From: a virus
Virus record (IMG/VR): IMGVR_UViG_3300044684_000361
Span: 17,419 to 81,418 of that record
Reading direction: 5' to 3' (one strand)
Length of the DNA stretch: 64,000 bases
Shown: positions 6,074-16,314 of the stretch, one piece after another
How positions within the stretch are numbered: the first letter of the stretch is position 1
Layout: every line of letters starts with the position of its first letter
Program-made: the position numbers and the translations under genes
Notes under the pieces: generated by a model
The model's input: only the letters and a program-made list of their open reading frames with translations
What the model was told of the DNA's origin: nothing
Databases searched by the model: none

Positions 6074-8028
6074 GGTTGCTCACCTTGGTCTACCCCATAC
6101 TTTTGGGCTAGCGCTGCCTGTGTGCCCTTCAGCGCCGCCACCCCAGCCCGTTGGTACCGAGGAGTTTTCGCTAACAAATTCTCCAGAGTCTGTAGGGCCT
6201 GGGCGGCCTGTTCCGGATCGGGAGAAGAAAGAATCCGCCCCGCCTGGGAGGCCACACCTTGATTCCACATCGAGCCACTCATCATGCGGATGATCCCGTG
6301 GATGGCAGCGCCGGTCCAACTGTGGCGTAGTTGGGAGGCAATGGTGGCCATCTTGCCGATGTCTTCCGGAGTTGAATTCTCAAAATCCTGCGCCGCCTCC
6401 AGACGGCGGAAGGTCTGCGAGCCACTCAGAAGTTGCTGGTTATTCCTAAAGATCTTGCTCTCCAGCTGCAGACCCTTTACGAAGGTATCGAACTTGGATT
6501 GATCGTTGTCGAAGAGCGTGCGCAGGAGCTTCTGCTTTTCTGGGCCACCCAGGATATCGGAAGCGATGTTGGTGTTGCGACCGCTCATCTGGTATTGAGT
6601 GAGGAGCCGCTCAGCCACTCCCTGGCGCAGGGCATTCTTGGCTGACTCTGACAAGCCGGAAACATACTTTTGGGCCTGCCCTTGCGACATGTTGAAGAAG
6701 CTGTCCTTGCCGGTGCCCTTGCCGAACTGGTTTGCATCGATGACCTCTGAGTCATCCCCATAGGTCTCGGAGGCCTTCTTGAAAGAAGGGCTGATCTCCT
6801 TCAGACGATCTACCAGCTCGTTCTTGGCGTTCTTGAGAGCAGCCGCGAGGTCCCCTTCACCACCCTGGGCTCCCTGGCCTGACTGAGCCCGGTTATAGAG
6901 CTGTCCGATCTTGGTGTTGAGAGCCCGCTGGAGGAAGTCGAGGCTGCGCACGTCGGGAGCGGTCCCGGTACGCACCCATTGCGGCTCTCCTTGAGGCGGC
7001 GGCAGGAGGTTCTCGCCTTGAGCCCCGGGGCGCGGCATGATCGATGGTGATGGAGCATAGATATCCGCCAGTGGCGGAGTGCTCTTGCCCATCCGGGCGT
7101 CCAGTGACCGGACCGAGGCATTCATCTGCTTCGCTTCCTGATAGACCCGTGCGATGTTCGGATCTTCCAGCAGATTCCAGATCTTCTCATCCATGACGGG
7201 CTGAGGATCATTGCGTACCGCCTCGTAGTTGGCTTTGGCATTGCTGCTGCGGGCCTGGGCGAGAGCATCGCCAAACAAACCGGCATCGGAATTGGCCCCT
7301 AGCGCATCGCGCGTCATCTGCGGGACCCGCGTCTTGGTATCCGCGAGAGTGCCCAAGCGATCGGCTTGGATCGTCGTGGCTGCCCCGCCTGGCTTATTGG
7401 CCAATACCTCACCTGTAGCCCGGATGTTGGGCCCCACATCGGTGAGACGCATGGGGATACCTTCCTCATTCGCCGCCTTCACATCCTGAGTGGCCGCTGA
7501 CCAAGGCCGATTGTCCTTCTCAAGGCGCGCCTGGATCTTGGCGAGAGCTTTGGCCGTATCCCCACGATTCATTCCGCCTGGAGCCGCAGCCGGATTGAAG
7601 GAAACATCCCCATAACCACCGGGGATCGGCATCTTGGCCCCGGCCAACATGGATTCCACTGCATGAGTTACCTGCTCTGTCGGAGTCTCCGGATGCGGCA
7701 AGACCTTGTTCATGTAGCCTGCGACAGCCTGGGAGGGGAGTTGCTGCTTGTATTTGTCAGGCAGAGCGTAGTTGAGCGTCGCCATCGCGGCATCGGGGAT
7801 GATGTTAACCAGCTGATTGGCGGCGTCCGGAACCGCGCGAGCGGCCAATACAGCCTGCCGGCCATAGCCCCCTAAGTACTTCTGATCGAGATCGCGCAGC
7901 TGTTGCAGAAAGCCAGGAGACTGCTGCTGAGGCTGCTGTTGGGGTGCAGCTCCCACGGGTTGGGCCGAGGCGAGATCAAACCCCCCCTGGGTGACCGGCT
8001 GAGCAGAGCTGAGATCAAAGTCACTCAT
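6070..8028 (-). CDS. Large virion protein, probable DNA-ejection protein
   Basis: A 652-residue soluble protein with two N-terminal copies of an FDLSSAQPV-like repeat (3-11 and 17-25), a Gln/Pro linker, then a long mostly helical body. It is the last of four large overlapping genes (12851 to 6070) between the tail genes and the lysis cassette. That position and composition match podoviral internal/ejection proteins (P22 gp7/gp20/gp16 or T7 gp14-16), which enter the cell ahead of the DNA. No lytic transglycosylase motif is visible. Confidence 0.6.
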   Translation of the reverse strand: MSDFDLSSAQPVTQGGFDLASAQPVGAAPQQQPQQQSPGFLQQLRDLDQKYLGGYGRQAVLAARAVPDAANQLVNIIPDAAMATLNYALPDKYKQQLPSQAVAGYMNKVLPHPETPTEQVTHAVESMLAGAKMPIPGGYGDVSFNPAAAPGGMNRGDTAKALAKIQARLEKDNRPWSAATQDVKAANEEGIPMRLTDVGPNIRATGEVLANKPGGAATTIQADRLGTLADTKTRVPQMTRDALGANSDAGLFGDALAQARSSNAKANYEAVRNDPQPVMDEKIWNLLEDPNIARVYQEAKQMNASVRSLDARMGKSTPPLADIYAPSPSIMPRPGAQGENLLPPPQGEPQWVRTGTAPDVRSLDFLQRALNTKIGQLYNRAQSGQGAQGGEGDLAAALKNAKNELVDRLKEISPSFKKASETYGDDSEVIDANQFGKGTGKDSFFNMSQGQAQKYVSGLSESAKNALRQGVAERLLTQYQMSGRNTNIASDILGGPEKQKLLRTLFDNDQSKFDTFVKGLQLESKIFRNNQQLLSGSQTFRRLEAAQDFENSTPEDIGKMATIASQLRHSWTGAAIHGIIRMMSGSMWNQGVASQAGRILSSPDPEQAAQALQTLENLLAKTPRYQRAGVAALKGTQAALAQKYGVDQGEQP

Positions 8029-9491
8029 CGCACAGGCTCAAAGCTCTTTCCATCTGGGGCTACATAGGCCATGTTGCCTTTAGCATCCTTGTGCAGCGCC
8101 CAGCCCTCGGCATTGGTCAAAGGCGGGGTGGCATGCTGGCCGCCCAGGACCTTATTGGTGATCGGGTTGTCAGTCACCTGGGACATCAGGAGCTTCTCGA
8201 AGGGCCCGTAGTGTTTGTCCAGTTCCGCTGACTCGTACTGGTGTTTCAAGCCGCCCAGCTGGCCTGCCAGGAGCTTCTGTTCGGTATCGATGGCCCCACT
8301 CATGACGGCGGGGCTGTTCATGTTGGGGACGTGCTTGGCCGCCTCCACACGATCGGTCACGCCCCCGCTTCGGGCCACGATCGCATTGATCAACTCATCC
8401 TGAACGATCTGCTTGGCGGTATCGAAGTTGGTCGGGGCGGGATTGCCGGTCTCAGCGGCCCACCACTGGCCGACTTGGTTCACGCGCTTCATATCGCCAT
8501 TGTTCAAGGCATCCGACAGCTCACGCAGGGTGTCCAAGTGCGACATCGCAACGTTCATGGAGCGCACCTTGGACCCTGGGCTATTCTGTGCCCCGCTGAA
8601 CCATTCCTTGGCGGCTGACTGGATGGTGGGATATTTCGTGGCCTGGTAGTCCGGATTGATCTCCATCACCCGGCCATTCAAGGCAAGACCCATCGGGGAG
8701 CGGGCAACCATGCCACTGGGAGGGGGCATCTGATAGTGCGCAATCGCCTCGGCCTGCTTCTCCAAGCCTCCCGAGGCATCCATCGCTTCCAACTGGGCCT
8801 GCAGTTTGCTCTTGGCGACAGCCCCGGCCTCCTGGGCCTTCTCATTGATCAGTGCCTGGTTTGGCGTGGCCTGACCATTGACATTGACTTGTACGGGCTT
8901 GTTCTGCGCGGCCATGATAGCGCTCTGCATGGCGGTATCGCGCCCCAGGGCCGCATTCATCGCGGTGGAGGCATTGCCCGAGAGCTGCTGCCCGCGTTGG
9001 ATCATGTTCTGGGCGAGTTGGGCTTGCAGCTGATGCGCCATCATGCCGGCCTGGGCCGCATCGATGCCGTACTTCGCCATGAGTTGCTGCTTCATCAGCT
9101 CCCCCTGGCGTTGCTCCTGTAGGTTCTGAGCCGCTGCCTGGCCTGCAGCAGCCCCTACTCCTGCCATCCCCTGGAGAGAGGGCTTCTCGCCCGCCATGGC
9201 GCTCATGACCCGTAGCGCCTGCTCCTTGGGGCCTGGAGAGTACTGCAAGCTTCCCAGGCGCTCCTGGGTCTTAAGCAGCAGGTCTTTCAACGCGGAATAG
9301 TCCGCGCCTTGCTCGTTGTACGCCTTGGTAGCTTGTTCATATCCCTGATTGGCAATGCCTTGCCCCTGCTCCATCCGTTGCCGCTGCAGCTCATAGCTCT
9401 GATTCGCCGCCTGCATCAGCGGCAGAAGGTTGGTGCGGGTATCAGCCGTCGCCTGAAGTGGACTGTAGCCCGGATCGGTTATGTCAACCAT
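8025..9491 (-). CDS. Alpha-helical virion protein, probable ejection protein
   Basis: A 488-residue Gln/Ala/Met-rich protein with long helical stretches (about residues 30-200), suited to a channel-forming or internal virion protein. The C-terminal end, NAEGWALHKDAKGNMAYVAP, looks like a short beta domain often found at the ends of phage structural proteins. It overlaps both neighbours by 4-8 bases. Assignment is from position and composition. Confidence 0.55.
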   Translation of the reverse strand: MVDITDPGYSPLQATADTRTNLLPLMQAANQSYELQRQRMEQGQGIANQGYEQATKAYNEQGADYSALKDLLLKTQERLGSLQYSPGPKEQALRVMSAMAGEKPSLQGMAGVGAAAGQAAAQNLQEQRQGELMKQQLMAKYGIDAAQAGMMAHQLQAQLAQNMIQRGQQLSGNASTAMNAALGRDTAMQSAIMAAQNKPVQVNVNGQATPNQALINEKAQEAGAVAKSKLQAQLEAMDASGGLEKQAEAIAHYQMPPPSGMVARSPMGLALNGRVMEINPDYQATKYPTIQSAAKEWFSGAQNSPGSKVRSMNVAMSHLDTLRELSDALNNGDMKRVNQVGQWWAAETGNPAPTNFDTAKQIVQDELINAIVARSGGVTDRVEAAKHVPNMNSPAVMSGAIDTEQKLLAGQLGGLKHQYESAELDKHYGPFEKLLMSQVTDNPITNKVLGGQHATPPLTNAEGWALHKDAKGNMAYVAPDGKSFEPVR

Positions 9492-10980
9492 AGCTGGCCG
9501 CCAGTGGCGAGTAGGTGCGCCTGGGGAGTGTCAGGGTCTTGCGGGGCTGGCCACCCCGAGCGGCCGGATAGGGCGCAACGCGGGTGCCATAGGGGATGAC
9601 GCCTTGGATGCCCCGCCAGCCAGGCAGATAGGAAGGGCCGCCGCTTGCCATCTTGATATGGCCGCCCTTCTTGGCGCCGCCGAAGATGTTACCGAGGTTG
9701 CCGATGATGCTCCCCAGCTGCTGGCCCGAGACCGCGCCCCCAACGAGGTTCTGGAGGCCGCTGGAGGATTGGGCATAGGGCGAGTAGTTGTAGTTCGTCA
9801 CTCCATAGGGAACTTGGATGCCCTGCAAGGCCCCTTGCATGGCCTGGGAAGCGGCCAGCGGGAAGTTCGCCTGCTGTTGGAACTGCTGGTAGGGGACGTT
9901 GTAGTTCGCCTGGGTCTGAGCCTGCTGTTGCTGGCCCATCTGATTCTGCAGCGTCGCCTGGTTCAGGGTGTTGTTGAGCGCCGTGGTGCCGAGATTGCCA
10001 AGAGTATTCGCTCCAGCCAGTTGAGTCCCCACCCCGGCGTTCTGGAGGTTACCCGCGCCCAGGCCCAGGTTGCCGTAGAGGCCCGCTCCCGATAGGCCAG
10101 TTTGTTGGGCCGCGTTTTGAAGTCCGCCAGCAGTGGACCCCAGCCCCGCCGTAAGACCAGCCCCGTAAAGCCCCGTGCCTTGAGCTGCATTAGCCGCGTT
10201 AGCGGCAGTGCCAGCCAGGCCTGCGAGAGCCTGCTGTTGGGCCTCGGCCCCTCCCAGGGCGGTATTAAAGCCACTAGCCAGGAGGGAAGAGTTCGCCATC
10301 TGCTCATTCAAGTTCTCCGCAGCTCCGAGTTTCTGAGCATACTCACCCTGACGGGTGCTGCCCAACACCTGGCCGGCTTGCGTGAACTGATCCTGTAGAG
10401 CAGGCAGCACGTTTTGATTGAAGTTCTGCGCCGAGAGTTGGTCGGTCGCATTCACCACATCCTTCATGTAAGGGTTCATGAACTGCCCCATCTGAGAGGA
10501 GATGGGAGCTGCTGCCCCTTGAAGATATGGATTCGCCGCCTGCATGGCATTGGGTTGCCCCAATGCGCTTTGGATACCGCTTTGTGCCGACTGCAGGTAA
10601 GGATTGGCCGCCTGAAGCGCATTCGGCTGACCAAGAGCGCTTCCTGCCGTATTGCTCGCGGCTGACAGAAAAGGGTTCGCGGCCTGGAGCGGGGACTGCT
10701 GCCCCAGCGCATTGGTCGCAATGTTCGCTCCCTGCAGCGCCTGGTTCGTTCCCAGGCCCTGGGCCCCCTGCACTGTCTGATAGGACTGTTGTTGGTCGCC
10801 TGAGAGGGGCGCAACCTGGGGGCCTCCGTAGATCTGCGGACCTTGGTTCGCCCACTGAGCCGCATTCTGGAGGATGCCCTGGGTGTAATCCGTATACCAC
10901 TGAGGAAGAGTGGTCGAGGATTGGTTCAGCGTCTGCTGATACTGCATCGGCTGCTGCGAAAGAAATGACGTCAAACTCAC
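9484..10980 (-). CDS. Repeat-containing Gln/Ala/Gly-rich virion protein
   Basis: A 498-residue protein of very low complexity. Near the N terminus about three 24-residue repeats contain QAANPFL or QAANPYL and end in ALGQ. The middle is Gly/Leu/Ala-rich with tandem GLYGAGL-like units, and the C terminus carries KKGGHIKMASGGPSYLPGW, an AxGG-type motif seen in other structural genes here. It lies in the ejection-protein block and is probably an internal virion or tail-tip protein. No enzymatic motif. Confidence 0.55.
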   Translation of the reverse strand: MSLTSFLSQQPMQYQQTLNQSSTTLPQWYTDYTQGILQNAAQWANQGPQIYGGPQVAPLSGDQQQSYQTVQGAQGLGTNQALQGANIATNALGQQSPLQAANPFLSAASNTAGSALGQPNALQAANPYLQSAQSGIQSALGQPNAMQAANPYLQGAAAPISSQMGQFMNPYMKDVVNATDQLSAQNFNQNVLPALQDQFTQAGQVLGSTRQGEYAQKLGAAENLNEQMANSSLLASGFNTALGGAEAQQQALAGLAGTAANAANAAQGTGLYGAGLTAGLGSTAGGLQNAAQQTGLSGAGLYGNLGLGAGNLQNAGVGTQLAGANTLGNLGTTALNNTLNQATLQNQMGQQQQAQTQANYNVPYQQFQQQANFPLAASQAMQGALQGIQVPYGVTNYNYSPYAQSSSGLQNLVGGAVSGQQLGSIIGNLGNIFGGAKKGGHIKMASGGPSYLPGWRGIQGVIPYGTRVAPYPAARGGQPRKTLTLPRRTYSPLAASYG

Positions 10981-12851
10981 GGCTTGCCCCCGTTCGCATA
11001 GGCCAACGGATCTTTCTTTGCCTTCATGAATTGCTCACCCTTCACCAGCTTCTTGCCCGCATCCATCCGCAGCCGTCTGCGTAGCTCATCCAGCTTCTTG
11101 GCGCCCGCCTCATTCGATCCATTTCCCAAAAGGGCTACGTCCTGAGCTGTCATGACATATTCCCCATTCGACAGCTTGGCATCGATGTCATCTGAAGTGC
11201 CATCCCCGGGCCCCTGGATGTAGTTGGGGCCGCCTTTACTGGCTGGTGTCAGATGCGGATTCATCGAGGCCGCGAGCGGCCCTTGCTGATGGATGGCTCC
11301 GCCATGAGCCTGCAGCATTGGATGCACGATGGGCCCGGAGGAATTATTCCCCAGGAGAGCGATCAGCTGGCTCAGACTGGGAGAGGTCGTGCTCTGAGTT
11401 TGAGTGGGCGACTGGGCTCCATACTGTTGCATGGGCGAGGATTGAGAGGCAGGTGCGGTAGGGCCTCCCGAGTTGTTCGAGAAGAATTGGTACGGCGTAT
11501 GCGCTTGCTCACCCGCATGGGCATAGTCGATTGTCGGACTCAAACGGGTCCTGGGATCGGAGGTAAAGTTGCCGTACATATTCGAGGCCGAAGGGCCCGA
11601 TCCTTGGAACATCGGCGGTGGAGTTGGCTTGTAATTGGCCAGCATCTGCTGCTGCCCGTTATTGCTGCCCAGGGCGCCGGCAAGCCCAACCCCGCCTCCC
11701 AGGAGCGCTCCCAGGAGAGAAGGATTGCTGAGAAGGCTACTCAAGGCCCCGGAGAGGCCGCTGCCATTGATCCCAGGGATATGGCTCGGGGTCTGCAGGC
11801 TTTGCAGAGCCGGAGACCCGGCCTGTAGAAGATTGTCCCCGTAGGGCTTCACGTTCTCGTTGACATTGAACGAGTTGCCGTTCAGGTCATAGCCCGTGCT
11901 CGGCATATTGTTCTGCAAGGCCTGCTGCAGAGACTGCTGGCTGTCGTTGGGCAGCACAAACTGCTGCATGTCCGGGGTGTTTTGTGAGATCGAGCTGCCC
12001 TCGTTCAACCAACCCGGCGAGGTGTAGTAATTGACATACCCACCACCGTCGAAATGCGGGGTTGCTGCCCGCTCCGAGAACATCGGGCCATTCAGGATAT
12101 CTGCCAGGGAGTGCGTCACCGTTCCACCTTTCGCCATATGGCCATGAGGCCTTACGTTGGACATCCCATGCTGACCCAGAGCCGTGTTGAGTTGCTCGTA
12201 GGATATATCATGGAGCGCAGGGGTCATTTGCTGGATACCCAACGCCTTTAACATGCCAGTTTCCGCAGGGTCCCCTGAATTGCTCGCCTCTCCAACAGCC
12301 CCCCAGTAGTTCGCTTCCCGCTGCAGGTCCTGTGGCGTTGCGTTGTAGCTGTGATTCGCGGCCGGTCCCGGACCATTGACCAATGACTTGGCCATGTTCT
12401 GGTAGTAGCTCGGTTTCAAGACATAGGCCGGGGTCTGCGCATCCATATAGGCAGACAAGGCCATCCCGATAATCGGAGCATACTGAGAGACCGCCGAGGC
12501 CAGTTGGGCAGCCCCGGTCACTCCCGCCTGGGACGCCGCCTGGGACGCCAACTGCGTGGCGGCCAGGGCCGCCTGCGTGTCCCCGGCCACACCTCCGCGT
12601 TGGATTCCTCCATACACACCGAGGCCAGCTCCGAGATCCCCGCCAAACTGAGAGGCTTCCGGGGAGCCGCTGATATTTCCATAGAGTTTCGCCGCGTTAG
12701 CGGCAGCTCCGAGATCGCCTTGCAGGTTGCCCTGACTCAGACCCCCATAGATCCCCAGGCCCAGATTCGCGTCTGTGGCGCCCTGCCCTGCGGCCCCATC
12801 CAGGGAGCTGGCGGGGCGTAGGAAGCTTTGAAGTTGCCCTGGATTGATCAT
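10977..12851 (-). CDS. Low-complexity virion protein with a LSNGEYVMTAQ motif
   Basis: A 624-residue Gly/Gln/Ser/Asn-rich protein. The middle has an HMAKGGTV motif, and the C-terminal 100 residues hold KLSNGEYVMTAQDVALLGNG followed by a basic helix and YANGG at the end. Similar LSDGEYVMTADVV segments recur in large phage structural proteins, so I take it as a virion protein of the ejection/tail block. It overlaps neighbours by 4 bases on each side. Confidence 0.6.
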   Translation of the reverse strand: MINPGQLQSFLRPASSLDGAAGQGATDANLGLGIYGGLSQGNLQGDLGAAANAAKLYGNISGSPEASQFGGDLGAGLGVYGGIQRGGVAGDTQAALAATQLASQAASQAGVTGAAQLASAVSQYAPIIGMALSAYMDAQTPAYVLKPSYYQNMAKSLVNGPGPAANHSYNATPQDLQREANYWGAVGEASNSGDPAETGMLKALGIQQMTPALHDISYEQLNTALGQHGMSNVRPHGHMAKGGTVTHSLADILNGPMFSERAATPHFDGGGYVNYYTSPGWLNEGSSISQNTPDMQQFVLPNDSQQSLQQALQNNMPSTGYDLNGNSFNVNENVKPYGDNLLQAGSPALQSLQTPSHIPGINGSGLSGALSSLLSNPSLLGALLGGGVGLAGALGSNNGQQQMLANYKPTPPPMFQGSGPSASNMYGNFTSDPRTRLSPTIDYAHAGEQAHTPYQFFSNNSGGPTAPASQSSPMQQYGAQSPTQTQSTTSPSLSQLIALLGNNSSGPIVHPMLQAHGGAIHQQGPLAASMNPHLTPASKGGPNYIQGPGDGTSDDIDAKLSNGEYVMTAQDVALLGNGSNEAGAKKLDELRRRLRMDAGKKLVKGEQFMKAKKDPLAYANGGKP

Positions 12852-14395
12852 AGGCGCCTCGCCGTATCCACATCGACGTAGAGCACGTTGCGACCCGCCT
12901 GATAGTTACCCCCCTGGGCATTACTCACGAACTGCAACTTCATCTGCCGCGCACTTGCACGGGTGGGCACGATGGTGGAGAACTCCCCCGCCGCCGTTGT
13001 CGGCGGCGATGCAGAAATTGTCTGAGAGCTGACGGTAGTGTAGGGACGCTTGGAGTTCGCCCGAGTCAGTATGTTAACCGTCATATCCCCCGCCTGGATG
13101 AAATCCGGCTCCAGGGAGTCAAGGTGGAGCGTCTTATCCAGAGGTTGCTGGAAGGTCGTGGGCGAGATCACTCCGGTCGTGAAGGAGCTGTTGATCGCAG
13201 AGGTGGTCGCCCCATCGATCTGGTCTGTCCCAACCTCGTGTTGCCAGAGCCGATAGGTGGTGTTGTTGTAAAGATCCACTCCGGTCATCAGCAACCCCGC
13301 CGAGCTGATCTCGTTAAAGACCGCCGCCGAGCGGCCAGAATTCGGCAATGGGGTGTCATACCAGGTATTTTCACGATGGTTATAGATGACCGCCCAGTTG
13401 CATTCTGTGGCGCCAAAGAGCGGCGCACAGAACCAGATCTCCCCCCAGCGGGTATTGCGCACCGCGAAGGCCTTCTGGGAGTACTTTCGATTGAGATTGT
13501 CGAAAAAGAAGTTGATATTCCGTGGATTGGCAACTTCTTGGAGCACGCCGTTGTAGGTCAGGAACCGATCCTGACCGATCCAGAAGAATACCCCCTCCAC
13601 TTCCACCACCGACTGGTAGGAGAGGATCGAGGAGTTATCCGTCAGTATGTCAAACGAAAATACCGGCGCCCCGCCAACAAAATACATCCTGATGACGGAG
13701 TCGATGGACCATAGTAATGCGGATGGGGAGAAGCCGCCGCCGCCGCGCAAAGGCATCGCCTTCACAATCTTCTGATCGGTTACCCGAGCCGCGCCTGATC
13801 CTGCATCCACAAAGTCCAGAGGTTTGTTCGCGACCGACCATTGCACGAGCCCATTGGAGCCGTAGACGAGCGTATAGGGCGGGATGACCAGCACCCCACC
13901 GGTTGCATCAGTGGCAAGCCCCGAGACCGAGGTCAGGGCTGCCGTGGTGTAGATCGGCCCTGCATAGAGGTTCCCGGTAGTAGCCCCATAGGCGATATCC
14001 GCAAGCCCAGGGATCACAAAGGCCAGCACCTGCTGCGTGCTGGAGTTGATGTCGTAATAGGAGGTGATCTGCCAGATGTTATTGGCGTTCGATGTGAAGC
14101 CTCCCGGCGTTCGGTTCGCCGGTACCGAGGTGTTCCCATTCTGGTCGATCGTGTACAGCTCGATGCCACCCGCGTATCCGGAATGGATGTAGGACTGACC
14201 GCTCAACGTCTGCGAGTGTAAGCCTCGGGATATTCCCGTCATGCTTTGCGAGAGTGTCTGATAGCCGCCCATCTTCCTGGGCAGGCCTCTCTGGAACCGC
14301 ATCCACACGCCATCCGTGTAGGCCTTATGACTCAACTCCGGACCATCGCGCTGGATGGCAGGCTCGAAGATGAGCGGAAAGGGCTGCGTCGCCAT
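12848..14395 (-). CDS. Tail protein, P22 gp10-like candidate
   Basis: A 515-residue beta-rich protein starting MATQPFPLIFEPAIQRDGPE. Its N-terminal signature (overall conversion to GVWMRFQRGLPRKMGGYQ) and repeated WF/ARNTRWGEIWFCAPL-like strands fit the P22 gp10-type packaged-DNA stabilisation/tail-hub proteins that follow the gp4-like adaptor. It sits next to the fibre gene and adaptor. It would plug the head and form the tail shaft. By-eye assignment. Confidence 0.65.
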   Translation of the reverse strand: MATQPFPLIFEPAIQRDGPELSHKAYTDGVWMRFQRGLPRKMGGYQTLSQSMTGISRGLHSQTLSGQSYIHSGYAGGIELYTIDQNGNTSVPANRTPGGFTSNANNIWQITSYYDINSSTQQVLAFVIPGLADIAYGATTGNLYAGPIYTTAALTSVSGLATDATGGVLVIPPYTLVYGSNGLVQWSVANKPLDFVDAGSGAARVTDQKIVKAMPLRGGGGFSPSALLWSIDSVIRMYFVGGAPVFSFDILTDNSSILSYQSVVEVEGVFFWIGQDRFLTYNGVLQEVANPRNINFFFDNLNRKYSQKAFAVRNTRWGEIWFCAPLFGATECNWAVIYNHRENTWYDTPLPNSGRSAAVFNEISSAGLLMTGVDLYNNTTYRLWQHEVGTDQIDGATTSAINSSFTTGVISPTTFQQPLDKTLHLDSLEPDFIQAGDMTVNILTRANSKRPYTTVSSQTISASPPTTAAGEFSTIVPTRASARQMKLQFVSNAQGGNYQAGRNVLYVDVDTARRL

Positions 14396-15630
14396 CAGAA
14401 GATGATCCCCCAGATCGTGGAATCCTCGGACGACAGGACGCCCAAGGCGCTTTGGGCCGCTGCCTGATTGGCGGCAGTGAAGACCGCTACGCCAACCGTC
14501 GTGCCGCCCAGATTGGTGAGCGCATTACTTGGGGTGGTCGCGCCGGTTCCTCCCTGGGAGACCGCCAGCGGAATACCGATACCAGCGGTGGCCGCATTCA
14601 CAACGTTGGTGCCGTCGCAGTAAAGGATGAACCGGGCGGCGGAGGTGATCGTAAACTGGGTACTCCCACTGATCTGGGCGCTGGTGCCAATCCCGAGCGT
14701 CCCGCCGCTGGTCTGGTTATCGACCCAATACTGCTGTACCGTGGTAGGGACCTGAATGTTGGTGTTCCCCGCCAAAGCCCCCGTGAATCGATAGGCGACC
14801 TTGTTCTGCAGGTTCGAGGGCAGCACGTAGGTCCCGCTTTGCCCTGCGAGATTCACCACTTGGAAGTTGAAGATATTGGTGTTGATCGATCCCAAGCCGA
14901 TCGTCCACCAGCCCGTTCCATCCGTGACCAGAAAGCATGAGTCATTGACATTCATCGAAAGGCTATTCGCCCCATTGATGAGATCAGACCCGTTAGGGGC
15001 AATGGTAAGGGTGCCGGAGCCAGAATTACGGACTTGGATGTAGAAGTTCGACCCCACCGCGAGAGCGGCCGGAAGCGTGATCGTGCCGGCGCCGCCCACC
15101 CAGTTGAGGAGGTTATCCCGATCATTGACGCCCACCGTGTAAGCGGCATTGAGCGTCGTAACGGCCATCACCTGCTGCAGGAAGGGACCGTTCGCACTCA
15201 ATCCCGCCCCAGCCAAGGCCGCCGCATTGGCGGCCGAAGTTCCGGCACCAAACTGGAACGTGAGCCACGTCCCATTGGCAGTGAGATTGTTGGTGAGCGC
15301 GAAGTAGATCGCAGCGCCTGGGTTGATGCTGGCAATCGTATTGCCCAGGTTATCGGCCACTGTGAAAGCAGTCGATCCGGAATTGAAGACTAGAGCCTTC
15401 TCACCCAGCGAAGTATTCGTGGCGGCCGGCATCTGCAGCGTGCAGCCCGTGCCCAGCGGCGTGATATTCATCAGCTCCGCGAGCACATTCGAGTTGGCCG
15501 GGAAGTTATCCGTAGCCCACTGCAATTGCGTGGTGGTCCCTGCGATCAGGGAGTACGCCGTAAAGGTTGTCGGGCTCGGAAGAATCGTGAGCCCGTTCGT
15601 CAGTGGTGAACCATAGCCTTGCCCAGCCAT
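14395..15630 (-). CDS. Tail fibre / appendage protein
   Basis: A 411-residue Thr/Gly/Asn/Ala-rich protein. The C-terminal region contains GIPLAVSQGGTGATTPSNAL, the SQGGTGATT repeat characteristic of phage tail fibres. The rest is predicted beta-rich without Cys-based enzyme motifs. It starts directly beside the adaptor stop and overlaps the tail protein start by one base. Confidence 0.7.
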   Translation of the reverse strand: MAGQGYGSPLTNGLTILPSPTTFTAYSLIAGTTTQLQWATDNFPANSNVLAELMNITPLGTGCTLQMPAATNTSLGEKALVFNSGSTAFTVADNLGNTIASINPGAAIYFALTNNLTANGTWLTFQFGAGTSAANAAALAGAGLSANGPFLQQVMAVTTLNAAYTVGVNDRDNLLNWVGGAGTITLPAALAVGSNFYIQVRNSGSGTLTIAPNGSDLINGANSLSMNVNDSCFLVTDGTGWWTIGLGSINTNIFNFQVVNLAGQSGTYVLPSNLQNKVAYRFTGALAGNTNIQVPTTVQQYWVDNQTSGGTLGIGTSAQISGSTQFTITSAARFILYCDGTNVVNAATAGIGIPLAVSQGGTGATTPSNALTNLGGTTVGVAVFTAANQAAAQSALGVLSSEDSTIWGIIF

Positions 15631-16311
15631 TTACGGAGGCCCTCCAGTGGATACGCTTTGCCGTGTCTCAGTGGCGCGACCCACGAGATCCTGAATGTCT
15701 TCATTTGAGAGAGCCTTCATGCCCTCATTGAAGAGGCCCTCCCAGACCGGTATACGCTCATCGTTCTTCAGAAACGGAGCGCATTCAAGCAGGCTCGAAT
15801 ACAACAGAACCTCCGGGGCATAGATGCTGATCCAATTCTGCTGGTTCGCATTATCAAGGAGCGCTGGCATCTCCCAGAACATCACCTCGAATGGATAGTT
15901 CTGATCTGGAGTGGGAGCAATCACCCAGTTGTTGTAATCATAATCAGCGAAGTAAAGCGGCGCGCCAGTCACCGAGTCATCCGGCCAGTGGCGACGAATG
16001 AACTCATATGACCGATTGAACATGGGCGTGCGCCTGGTGTACTGCCCCGTCTTCGGATTGAACCGGCCGAAGTTGAAGGAGATGGTCTCACGCCATCGAT
16101 CAGGCTTTGGCATGAGAGGCGTGCCGGCCGTGAAGTTGTTCGTAAGCGGCCTTTGGAATCCCAGGATCTTGACGCCACGGGAGATCCGTCGCTCAGCATT
16201 GTTGATGAGCTTCGGCAGCTGCTGGTAGACGATGGGGTCAGATACCTGACCGCGCTCCAGATAGTTCCGGATGTCTGCCTGCAGAGAATTGAATGTCATC
16301 CCGTCCGGCAT
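15631..16311 (-). CDS. Head-tail adaptor, gp4/tail-tubular-A-like
   Basis: A 226-residue mostly helical protein starting with FNSLQADIRNYLERGQVSDP and PKLINNAERRISRGVKI, the pattern of P22 gp4/T7 gp11-type adaptors in which an N-terminal helical bundle docks under the portal. Residues about 150-200 (PFEVMFWEMPALLDN, APEVLLYSSLLECAPFLKND) also match the family. It would form the ring joining portal and tail. A second gp4-like domain is in the 19470-20936 gene. Confidence 0.75.
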   Translation of the reverse strand: MPDGMTFNSLQADIRNYLERGQVSDPIVYQQLPKLINNAERRISRGVKILGFQRPLTNNFTAGTPLMPKPDRWRETISFNFGRFNPKTGQYTRRTPMFNRSYEFIRRHWPDDSVTGAPLYFADYDYNNWVIAPTPDQNYPFEVMFWEMPALLDNANQQNWISIYAPEVLLYSSLLECAPFLKNDERIPVWEGLFNEGMKALSNEDIQDLVGRATETRQSVSTGGPP

Positions 16312-16314
16312 GGG

